Part shown: in pieces, positions 1-6,666 of the stretch
How positions within the stretch are numbered: position 1 is the first letter of the stretch
How the letters are laid out: the number at the start of each line of letters is the position of its first letter
Source: Phycisphaerales bacterium
GTDB taxonomy: Bacteria; Planctomycetota; Phycisphaerae; Phycisphaerales; SM1A02
Assembly: GCA_030748455.1 (NCBI GenBank)
Contig: JASMLY010000002.1
Span: 1 to 10,894, forward strand
Length of the DNA stretch: 10,894 nt
Direction: 5' to 3'
Translations under genes and position numbers: made by a program
Notes under the pieces: generated by a model
Seen by the model: the letters and a program-made list of their open reading frames with translations, nothing else
What the model was told of the DNA's origin: nothing
Databases searched by the model: none

Positions 1-78
1 CTTGGCATGTTTGCAGCGATGATTCCTGCACTTCGATTAGCAAGAACTGACATAGCAACTTGTTTCAGAGCAGTCTAA
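1..78 (+). CDS. FtsX/MacB-type ABC transporter permease, C-terminal end only
   Basis: Reading frame 1 is open from the left edge to a TAA at 76-78 and gives 25 residues. They include GMFAAMIPALRLARTD and end FRAV. This resembles the last membrane helix and tail of FtsX/MacB permeases, where a Gly/Ala-rich helix runs into a 'P-A-x-x-A-x-x-x-P-x-x-A-L-R' motif. The next gene, also a permease of this kind, ends with the same type of motif (APALRCLRLPIPEALRASE), so the two are probably partner subunits. The stop is 10 bases before the next ATG, consistent with one operon. The gene begins outside the window, so nothing can be said about its periplasmic domain. The family call rests on a short stretch, but the context makes it likely. 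Confidence 0.75.
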   Translation, partial: LGMFAAMIPALRLARTDIATCFRAV

Positions 79-83
79 AGGAG
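78..83 (+). promoter_or_regulatory. Shine-Dalgarno site of the second permease
   Basis: AAGGAG lies 5 bases before the ATG at 89 and overlaps the stop codon of the preceding permease gene. It fixes the start of the 386-residue permease and suggests translational coupling. Confidence 0.8.
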
Positions 84-88
84 CCACC

Positions 89-1249
89 ATGAAACGATTA
101 CCTTTTGAATACGCAACTCGAAACCTTGGACGTTCACCAATGCGTTTATTGCTCACAGTTTTTGGAAGCGGGCTTGTTGTGCTTCTCATTATGATTGCTG
201 GTGGCTTTATGGTTGGCATGCAAACTACGCTTGACGTAAGTGGTGCAAAAAATAATATCATGCTTCTTGGCGCTGGTAGCGTTGAAAGTGTTGAACGTAG
301 TGAAGTTGGCATGGACACAGCGGGCATTGTCGCTGGCTCTATTGATGGTTTTCGCAATCATGCTGGGATGGAGGGTGTGTCGCCAGAAATACACATTCAA
401 ATGCCACTAGAAGTAGACGGTGAAGACCGGTTAATTTTGATTCGTGGAGTTCGCCCAGAGGCCTTTCTTGTGCATGACCAAGTACAAATTGCGAGCGGAC
501 ATGCACCTAGAAATGGAAGAAATGAAATACTTATAGGAAAACTTGCAACACGAACTCTTGGTTATGAAAACCCAGAAGATGCACTTGGCGAGTCAATCAT
601 GCTTGATGATGATGCGTACACCATCACTGGTGTCTTAGAAGCAGACGGTGGAATTGTCGAGGGTGAGATGTGGACTTCGCTTACGGATTTACAAGTTACA
701 AGCCAACGCGATACGCTTTCTTGTGTCATCGTTGCTTTAGACGAAGCGAAGCCTAGCGATCTTGATATGTTTGCTGCAAGCAGAATTGATCTTGAACTTG
801 TTGCGATATCTGAAGACGAATATTTTTCTGCTTTATCTTCGTTTTACAAACCAATAGAATTAATGGTCGTGATGACGTGCATCATGATTGCTGTTGGAGG
901 CATGCTTGGTGGTTTTAATTCCACCTACGCGGCATTTGCAAGTAGAGTCCGCGAAGTAGGCGCACTGCAAGTTTTAGGTTACCAACGAGGTGCTATTGCA
1001 CTATCGCTCGTACAAGAGTCCATACTCTCCGCATCAATGGGTGCCATCATTGCTTGTTTGATTGCGATGTTCACCCTTGACGGATTTACTGTTCGATTTT
1101 CTATGGGGACTTTTACGTTATCAATGACCGCAGGTATTATTGCGCTTGGTGTTGGTTCTGGCTTGTTGCTCGGAGTCATTGGTGCGATTGCCCCTGCCCT
1201 GCGTTGTTTACGATTACCAATCCCAGAAGCGCTTCGCGCATCGGAATAA
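89..1249 (+). CDS. ABC transporter permease, FtsX/MacB family
   Basis: This is a 386-residue inner-membrane permease with the layout of the FtsX/MacB superfamily: an N-terminal helix at about residues 18-45, a large extracytoplasmic domain at about 46-250, and three C-terminal helices at about 257-280, 310-335 and 345-372. The segment ASRVREVGALQVLGYQ after the second helix is the cytoplasmic coupling loop that contacts the ATPase in this family (the usual form is 'R-x-R-E-I-G-x-L-R-A-x-G'). The C-terminus has the typical PALR...PEALRA motif. A strong AAGGAG site precedes the start. The upstream neighbour is the end of a similar permease, so a heterodimeric permease pair with an ATPase further upstream is likely. 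The downstream lipoprotein gene is 12 bases away. Members of this family move lipoproteins, antibiotics or peptides, or act as mechanotransmitters. The substrate here cannot be read from sequence. Confidence 0.9.
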   Translation: MKRLPFEYATRNLGRSPMRLLLTVFGSGLVVLLIMIAGGFMVGMQTTLDVSGAKNNIMLLGAGSVESVERSEVGMDTAGIVAGSIDGFRNHAGMEGVSPEIHIQMPLEVDGEDRLILIRGVRPEAFLVHDQVQIASGHAPRNGRNEILIGKLATRTLGYENPEDALGESIMLDDDAYTITGVLEADGGIVEGEMWTSLTDLQVTSQRDTLSCVIVALDEAKPSDLDMFAASRIDLELVAISEDEYFSALSSFYKPIELMVVMTCIMIAVGGMLGGFNSTYAAFASRVREVGALQVLGYQRGAIALSLVQESILSASMGAIIACLIAMFTLDGFTVRFSMGTFTLSMTAGIIALGVGSGLLLGVIGAIAPALRCLRLPIPEALRASE

Positions 1250-1250
1250 A

Positions 1251-1255
1251 AAGGA
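1251..1255 (+). promoter_or_regulatory. Shine-Dalgarno site of the lipoprotein gene
   Basis: AAGGA sits 6 bases before the ATG at 1262, directly after the TAA (1247-1249) of the permease gene. It supports co-transcription and the chosen start. Confidence 0.7.
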
Positions 1256-1261
1256 ATACAA

Positions 1262-1828
1262 ATGAAACTACTTCTCACAGCATTGCTTGCATCAATCCTC
1301 ATTGGATGTGGTGGAACAGAAGAAAACACAACCCCGACCAACGTACAATCAAATGTTTTGCCTGATTCGTTTTTTGCAAAGGATAGACCACACGATGTGC
1401 AAGACCTTGCTGAAGTCAAAAAAACTGCAAAAAAAGGTGACGAAGTAACGTTCCTCGCGCGAATTGGAGGGAGAAAAAACGCGTCGTTCGTGCCGACGCT
1501 TTCGATGATGATCGTTGCTGACCCTGCACTGAAATCATGTGAAGTGATGAGTGAGGAAGAGCACTGCGCAACACCAGAGGATTACTGCTGTGAAAACCGC
1601 GACCTGTTGCGTGCGGGTTTAGGAACAATTCGATTTATGAATGACTCAGGAGATGCCTATCCATTTTCAGTCGAAGGAAGACACGGATTAGAACTATTAA
1701 AATTCGTTGTCATTACGGGGATCGTTCACGATATCTCTGAGAATGGGAATTTCATCGTTGATGCTTCAAAGGTTTGGGTGGGAGGAAAACCCTATTATGG
1801 TGATCTCAGAGCAGGTAGTGGCGAATAA
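1262..1828 (+). CDS. Small Cys-rich lipoprotein of unknown function
   Basis: The protein has 188 residues. The N-terminus (MKLLLTALLASILIGC) is a clear type II signal peptide with lipobox LIGC and lipidated Cys16. The mature part opens with a polar linker, then a domain at about 60-180 that begins EVTFLARIGGR and ends NGNFIVDASKVWV. Its alternation of short strands suggests a small beta-rich, possibly OB-like fold (inference). In the middle are four cysteines, C93, C102, C109 and C110, in a context ending TPEDYCC, which could be two disulfides or a metal site. I recall similar hypothetical proteins with a TPxDYCC segment from planctomycetes, but I cannot name a characterised family. It is the third gene of the permease operon and may be an accessory periplasmic subunit of that ABC system. 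Function unknown. Confidence 0.85.
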   Translation: MKLLLTALLASILIGCGGTEENTTPTNVQSNVLPDSFFAKDRPHDVQDLAEVKKTAKKGDEVTFLARIGGRKNASFVPTLSMMIVADPALKSCEVMSEEEHCATPEDYCCENRDLLRAGLGTIRFMNDSGDAYPFSVEGRHGLELLKFVVITGIVHDISENGNFIVDASKVWVGGKPYYGDLRAGSGE

Positions 1829-1831
1829 ACA

Positions 1832-1859
1832 TTGGGAATCATTGCACTCCTGATACGAT
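1832..1859 (+). promoter_or_regulatory. Candidate promoter of the ABC exporter-secretin gene
   Basis: A -35-like TTGGGA (1832-1837), a 16-base spacer and a -10-like TACGAT (1854-1859) lie just upstream of the ATG at 1868. The -10 box ends 8 bases before the ATG and no Shine-Dalgarno site is present, so transcription may start at or next to the start codon (leaderless mRNA). Another ATG at 1864 opens only an 8-codon frame. Confidence 0.4.
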
Positions 1860-1867
1860 AGACATGT

Positions 1868-3574
1868 ATGCCACGGTACCGAGAGAGTAAAGGACTTAGA
1901 AGTTTTGGTCACTTAATCCGACCATGGGGTGGCCAAATAGCCACTGTGGTAGTTCTTGTGGGTCTGCTCGCCCTTGCAGATATGGTCTTGCCATGGGCGC
2001 TTTCGCTCCTTGTTGACGAAGTGTTCCCCGCTCTTTCATCTAATGAAGGTGGGTGGGAACTCCTGTGGATAATCCTTACTTCCCTTTGTGCGATCTACGT
2101 ACTTCGAAACGTCCTCTTCTTTATCAGCCGAATGATTTCCGTCCGAGTCAGCGAGCAAGTCTGCTTTAGCTTGCGTCAGCGATTGTTCAACCACATGCAA
2201 CAGCTTGGGATGAGTTTCTATAAATCAAACCGTCCAGGGCAAATAAGTTCTCGCGTGATGGACGACACGTTTCGAATTCAAACGTTCATACAAGACAAAC
2301 TTCCCACGCTGCTTCGATATATCCTTGAGTTTCAAATTCTCATTATTTTGCTGTACGTTGTAAACTGGAAACTTGCGCTTGCAAGTACAATCGTTCTTCC
2401 CCTGCACTTATGGACGTATAAAAAGTTTTATTCCCCAATTCGAGACAGCCATTACCGAGCACAAAAACATCTCGCAGACGCACACGGGAACCTGATCGAA
2501 TCGTTTATGGGCGCACAAGTCATTAAAGGGTTTTCGGCCGAACAACGAGAATCTGATTCCTTCATGCAAACAATTCGAGCAGGCAGAGATGACCAAATCA
2601 AAACACAGCGGTTCCAGTTTGCTCAAAAAGTTGTCGCAGATTTACTCGTAGGTTTGGGTACGATTCTTCTTCTTGGCTATGGTGCTTGGGAAGTACATGC
2701 CGGAGCTATGACGATCGGTGCATTTCTCATGTTCTTCTGGTATGTAAGGATGTTGTACCCTGCGGTTTTAGAAATCATCAGTGGAACTGGACATTTTTCG
2801 AGAACCTCTGCAAGTGTAGACCGAGTTTTAGAAATGCTCGAAGAGCCAACCGACGAAATTACGTACGATCTACGTACACGAACACAACCGTTGCAACTTG
2901 TTGGTCCAATCGAGTTTAGAGATGTCTCATTTTCCTATGAGGGAGAAGATCCTCTTCTGAAAAATTTGACCCTACTGATCGATGCCGGTGAGCACGTTGT
3001 GATTACTGGCGCTAGCGGTTCAGGAAAAAGCACTTGCATCAGTTTGCTCCCCCGCTTTAACGACCCAACGAGAGGAACAATCACCATTGGGGGACACGAT
3101 ATTCGAGACATTCGCCTTCAAGATGTCCGCGATATGTTCGGCGTTGCTTTTCAAGATGCGTTTTTGTTTAACGCTTCCATCTATGACAACCTTCGATATG
3201 CAAGACCGAGTGCTACGACACAAGAAATTGTTACAGCATGCAAACTTACTGGTGCTCATGGTTTTATCAAGCAACTTCCTGAGGGGTATTCCACTCGTAT
3301 TGGAGACAAGGGAGGCGAGCTCTCACATGGGCAAAAACAACGCATCAATCTCGCTCGAGCACTTGTGCGACAACCGCAAACGCTCATTATTGACGAAGCA
3401 ACAGCTTCGATTGAAGCTGATGCTGCAAAACAGATCATTAAGGATATCCTAGAACATATGTCTGGCAGAACCGTCATAATAGTGACGCACGATCCAACGA
3501 TCATGCAACTCGCTCACCGAGTTCTCACGATTGAACACAATACGATTACAAGCACTCCAAATACTGGAAACGAC
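1868..3574 (+). other. ABC exporter portion of the fused frame (residues 1-569)
   Basis: This half alone has the length and all catalytic motifs of a homodimeric MsbA/LmrA-type half-transporter. The H-loop region (IIVTHDPTIMQLAHRVLTI) is followed by only about 20 residues before Met570, about where such exporters normally end (often after a 'G-x-I-x-E-x-G' tail). So the exporter is complete, and it lacks only its own stop codon. Substrate unknown. Confidence 0.85.
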
Positions 3575-6241
3575 ATGAAACACCCAACAGTGAAACAAAA
3601 CAAACTCGGCCTCCTCGTTGGTGGGATGCTCTCATTATTGAGCTTTCTTGGTGGATGTTCAAGCACAGTTTCCACAAGTATGCTCGAAATGGAACAGCCG
3701 ACATCTTCAGGTGTCATCATCGAAAGTGATGAACCGGTCGATCTCGACGCACTTGCCAATGCAATCAACCGAGTCACAAACAAACCTCGACTCATCACGC
3801 TTGCGCAAGAGCCTGCACCCGTTGAAGAACCACGGGAGATCACCCCAGAAGAAATAGCGAATCTTGTTAGTGAAACCGTCCAAAGTTCCCCTAGTGACAT
3901 CTATGTACAGCTCGATGTCATGAATCCAACTGAAATTGGAGAGCTCATTGAACTTGTTGCAACTCGTTTTGCAACAGCCCATTCATATAAATCATCTGCG
4001 AACGCGCTAGAAGGTGTGCTCGAATCGCCTCCCGATGGTGTCACAGAAATACATTCCATCGCGAACAAAAATGAAACCGTTACAAAAATCATACGGTTTG
4101 GTTTTAGAACATACCGTTCACAACCACCTCAACTTTGGGTACAAGGGTTGCGTATCGAAAACGGAGAAATTTCCTCTAACGAAGACGCTGCTATCGCGAA
4201 AGACTTTGCAGCTGAAATTCTCCTAACTCTTGCTTCAACAAGAGCGGGTTTGCATATCGGAGATCTTGGAAAAGAACTTGTTCAACTCAGTTACATCGAT
4301 GCACCTGCAGCGATCGAAATACTCAATGGATTTGGAATCACAACATTCAACACACCTTCAGAATTACCCGATCAAGTAGACTGGGCGAAACTCCCCTACG
4401 TTGCTCTTATTCCAGAACCAGATACAAAACACACAGGGCTAGTTGGTGGAGCAGTCTCAGGTGGTGCTTTTGGTTTAACGATGGTGCCAAATACCGCAAG
4501 CACACTCTCCACAAGTATGGTTGCTTCCCCAACGACACAGTTGATCGTTTTTTACGATGAAGCCCGCCCTGAACAATTTAGCGATGTCGTCGAATTGCTT
4601 GTAGAACATGTCGACACACCTGCAAGGCAAATTTTCATCGAAGGAATGGTGCTCGAAATCAATGAAGATGGGCTTAAAGATATTGGGATTGATTGGAATC
4701 TAACTGACACCCCAAATCTTGTCACAGTCGATGCTGGTAAACCAAATGCTGGCACAGACAACGATTCGCTTGCGCTTTCCATTCTTGATTTAGATTTAAG
4801 CCGACCATTCAGTAATCCAAACTCATGGATTCTTGATGTCAACCTCCGAGCTTTGTTACGTGATGGCAAGGCAGAGATTTTGTCAAGACCAAGTGTTCTT
4901 ACACTCAACAATCGCCAGTCTACCATTCGAGTTGGGCAAGATATTCCAATTGCAACAAGTACCGCAGGGATCAGTAACGCTGATATGCTCTCCTTCAATT
5001 TCAAATATCTTCCAACGGGAATTATGCTCAACGTTCGCCCTAGAATTTCAGAAGACGGAAGTGAAGTAAGCATGTTGATCGACACTATTGTTTCGTCAAC
5101 AGTTCCAGGTGCCGATTTAGAAATTCGTGATGCAACTGATAAACTACTCGCATCAGCACCGACGATTTCAAGTAGAAGAGTGCAAACGTATGGGCGTATT
5201 CCTAATGACACACCATTCATTATTGGTGGACTCGTCAACAAGGAACATCATTCTATTCACGACAAAGTACCACTTCTAGGCGACCTTCCTCTCATTGGCG
5301 GTTTGTTTCAATCAGAACGAACAACCTCGACAAAAACCGAGGTGATTATCGTGCTCACACCCCACGTTCTTCCAGAGAACGACCGTATCCTGAGTGCGAT
5401 GCCAAAAGACGATCCCCGATTTGACAATGTAGGGAATGAGTTATTCCGTGATTCTTACAGGGTAAAACGCGATGATGTGTACGATTTAACTTTTTTGGAA
5501 AAGAACGAACAACTGCAAATGTATCGAGACCTTGCCAAAAATGCAATCGAAGAAAATTATTCACTCAAGTCTGAACCAGCTTTTTCACAATTTGCAGATG
5601 GCCATTTTCCTGGGGAATCCATTCTTGTCACTCGGATGGTTTACGAGATCACCAAACGCCTCGACCTTGCTGACATGATTCCCGCGTCACGCTTGGCATT
5701 TTTCAAAGAGGAGCAGCACGGTGGTATGGGTGTTCAATTCGTAGAAAGAGAACTTGCATCGATCATGAACAGCAGAGACGGAGACAAATTCTTCACAAAC
5801 AACCCAGGAAAAGCACTTGTAATGTCATTTGAACAAGGTAGAGCCGTTCCCACTGTGCAAACCATTCCTTGTGGTGACAGGAACTCATGGAAGGATTCAC
5901 TTTGGCAACTCAATCAACAATCCCAGAGTGCGACTCGATCAATTGTGATCCAAAGTGCTGCCGATCTCCTCAGGCTTCAACGCGCCGTTGCACTAAAACA
6001 TGTTGTCGAACTAAACAATGGTTCCGAATCTCTTGCACTTGATCAATTTCGAGTTGGACAGTACGTCCTCATTCCTGATATTGATCCTCGACAAGTGCAT
6101 ATCATTGATGAAGACGTTGCAAAGTATTTTTACCACACGGAACATTATTACGGTGCAACTTTGCAAGCAATCGAAGAAGGTCTTGACAAGATTGAGGAAG
6201 CACTCAAACGACCTGAGATTCAATCCTCTCTACACGATTGA
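1868..6241 (+). CDS. MsbA-type ABC exporter fused in frame to a secretin-like lipoprotein
   Basis: One open frame of 1457 codons with two recognisable halves. Residues 1 to about 330 form a type I exporter membrane domain with about six helices. Residues about 344-569 form a nucleotide-binding domain: Walker A GASGSGKST (381-389), Q-loop Gln429, signature LSHGQ (485-489), Walker B LIIDE with Asp509 and Glu510, and H-loop His541. The D-loop reads ASIEAD, with Glu where Asp is usual. Met570 opens a lipoprotein signal with lipobox Cys597. After an acidic linker and N-domain-like repeats comes a secretin domain at about 920-1170: RQIFIEGMVLEI near 920, SRPSVLTLNN, and VPLLGDLPLIGGLF from 1134. 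The last 285 or so residues are unrecognised. Lengths fit a full exporter (about 570) plus a full secretin. Such an exporter normally drives lipid or peptide export across the inner membrane, and a secretin forms a ring pore in the outer membrane. Whether the product stays joined is open. No Shine-Dalgarno site precedes the start. Confidence 0.8.
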   Translation: MPRYRESKGLRSFGHLIRPWGGQIATVVVLVGLLALADMVLPWALSLLVDEVFPALSSNEGGWELLWIILTSLCAIYVLRNVLFFISRMISVRVSEQVCFSLRQRLFNHMQQLGMSFYKSNRPGQISSRVMDDTFRIQTFIQDKLPTLLRYILEFQILIILLYVVNWKLALASTIVLPLHLWTYKKFYSPIRDSHYRAQKHLADAHGNLIESFMGAQVIKGFSAEQRESDSFMQTIRAGRDDQIKTQRFQFAQKVVADLLVGLGTILLLGYGAWEVHAGAMTIGAFLMFFWYVRMLYPAVLEIISGTGHFSRTSASVDRVLEMLEEPTDEITYDLRTRTQPLQLVGPIEFRDVSFSYEGEDPLLKNLTLLIDAGEHVVITGASGSGKSTCISLLPRFNDPTRGTITIGGHDIRDIRLQDVRDMFGVAFQDAFLFNASIYDNLRYARPSATTQEIVTACKLTGAHGFIKQLPEGYSTRIGDKGGELSHGQKQRINLARALVRQPQTLIIDEATASIEADAAKQIIKDILEHMSGRTVIIVTHDPTIMQLAHRVLTIEHNTITSTPNTGNDMKHPTVKQNKLGLLVGGMLSLLSFLGGCSSTVSTSMLEMEQPTSSGVIIESDEPVDLDALANAINRVTNKPRLITLAQEPAPVEEPREITPEEIANLVSETVQSSPSDIYVQLDVMNPTEIGELIELVATRFATAHSYKSSANALEGVLESPPDGVTEIHSIANKNETVTKIIRFGFRTYRSQPPQLWVQGLRIENGEISSNEDAAIAKDFAAEILLTLASTRAGLHIGDLGKELVQLSYIDAPAAIEILNGFGITTFNTPSELPDQVDWAKLPYVALIPEPDTKHTGLVGGAVSGGAFGLTMVPNTASTLSTSMVASPTTQLIVFYDEARPEQFSDVVELLVEHVDTPARQIFIEGMVLEINEDGLKDIGIDWNLTDTPNLVTVDAGKPNAGTDNDSLALSILDLDLSRPFSNPNSWILDVNLRALLRDGKAEILSRPSVLTLNNRQSTIRVGQDIPIATSTAGISNADMLSFNFKYLPTGIMLNVRPRISEDGSEVSMLIDTIVSSTVPGADLEIRDATDKLLASAPTISSRRVQTYGRIPNDTPFIIGGLVNKEHHSIHDKVPLLGDLPLIGGLFQSERTTSTKTEVIIVLTPHVLPENDRILSAMPKDDPRFDNVGNELFRDSYRVKRDDVYDLTFLEKNEQLQMYRDLAKNAIEENYSLKSEPAFSQFADGHFPGESILVTRMVYEITKRLDLADMIPASRLAFFKEEQHGGMGVQFVERELASIMNSRDGDKFFTNNPGKALVMSFEQGRAVPTVQTIPCGDRNSWKDSLWQLNQQSQSATRSIVIQSAADLLRLQRAVALKHVVELNNGSESLALDQFRVGQYVLIPDIDPRQVHIIDEDVAKYFYHTEHYYGATLQAIEEGLDKIEEALKRPEIQSSLHD
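3575..3658 (+). other. Internal type II (lipoprotein) signal peptide and candidate internal start
   Basis: Met570 begins a textbook lipoprotein signal. The n-region has Lys571, Lys576 and Lys579. The hydrophobic core runs from about Leu580 to Leu594. The lipobox is LGGC with Cys597 (28th residue from Met570), followed by Ser-Ser. A GGAAA stretch (3566-3570) lies 4 bases before this ATG and could be a weak ribosome site. The ATG is part of ATGA, the usual four-base stop/start overlap, but the TGA is not in the exporter frame. Either translation restarts here, or the helix is an internal signal in a longer precursor. Confidence 0.75.
3575..6241 (+). other. Secretin-like lipoprotein portion (residues 570-1457)
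   Basis: Read from Met570 this would be an 888-residue outer-membrane lipoprotein. After the lipobox comes an acidic, Pro/Glu-rich linker to about residue 680. Next are alpha/beta repeats that look like secretin N-domains, for example VQLSYIDAPAAIEILNGFGI and TQLIVFYDE...VVELLVEHVD just before 920. The GspD/PilQ-type secretin core follows at about 920-1170, with the family's strand and lip motifs ending EVIIVLTPHVL. The final 285 or so residues, rich in charged residues and helix-forming stretches, match no S-domain or pilotin-binding tail I know and are far longer than either. No other type II, III or IV secretion gene is visible nearby. Confidence 0.8.
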
Positions 6242-6666
6242 TTCCAAGCACTCCAAGTTGTCAAAGATCCTAAAAGTAAGGCGATACCAATCGCAGCGTA
6301 CAATGTGCCAAGATAGGCATCTTCTAAACCACTTGTTCTCAACAGTCGCCCCCCTGCCATCATAACCCCGACAAGTAACCATTGCCAAAGAGAAAACACA
6401 CCAAACACACACGTGTGATCACCACGTGCGTGAATACGTACGATGGCTCTTCGTGCAGATTTGCGTAGTACGAATACTCCCTTTGTGCCACCGACTAACA
6501 GTGCAAGTGCGAGTAACACGTAGATCCAACTCGATCGAGATATAAAGAGCCACTTCAAACCAACATAGAGAAGTCCGAAGCCAACAAGTGACCACATGGA
6601 TGCAGCGATTAGAAGTTGCGTTCTTCGAGTTGCCGCAGGTTTGAATCTATTTTTGCAATTCGACAT
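6220..6666 (-). CDS. Small integral membrane protein, conserved-looking, function unknown
   Basis: The protein has 148 residues with about four hydrophobic helices at roughly 18-40, 43-68, 88-106 and 114-138. The N-terminus is basic (RFKPAATRRTQ). A polar loop ARRAIVRIHARGDHTCVFG links helices 2 and 3, and GGRLLRTSG follows helix 3. I recall uncharacterised bacterial membrane proteins with a similar 'R-I-x-A-R-G-D-x-x-C-x-x-G' loop and 'GRLLR-S' segment, but no function. The ATG at 6666 lies inside the end of the upstream hydrolase gene (20-base overlap), suggesting translational coupling, because no good Shine-Dalgarno site is seen. Its 3' end overlaps the convergent secretin frame by 22 bases. 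Met24 is a less likely alternative start. Confidence 0.75.
   Translation of the reverse strand: MSNCKNRFKPAATRRTQLLIAASMWSLVGFGLLYVGLKWLFISRSSWIYVLLALALLVGGTKGVFVLRKSARRAIVRIHARGDHTCVFGVFSLWQWLLVGVMMAGGRLLRTSGLEDAYLGTLYAAIGIALLLGSLTTWSAWNQSCRED

Noticed and set aside
979..1419. A 146-codon minus-strand frame over the permease and lipoprotein genes
   Set aside because: It lies opposite two convincing genes and its translation has no recognisable features.
1864..1890. ATG at 1864 as the exporter start
   Set aside because: It is in another frame and reaches a stop after eight codons.
4552..5241. A 229-codon open frame on the minus strand inside the secretin region
   Set aside because: It is antisense to the well-supported secretin core, its Ser/Leu-rich translation resembles no family, and it has no ribosome site. 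It looks like a shadow frame.
3575..6241. Annotating the secretin half as a wholly separate gene
   Set aside because: There is no stop codon ending the exporter frame, and only a weak GGAAA precedes Met570. It is kept as an alternative start and a sub-feature, not as an independent gene.
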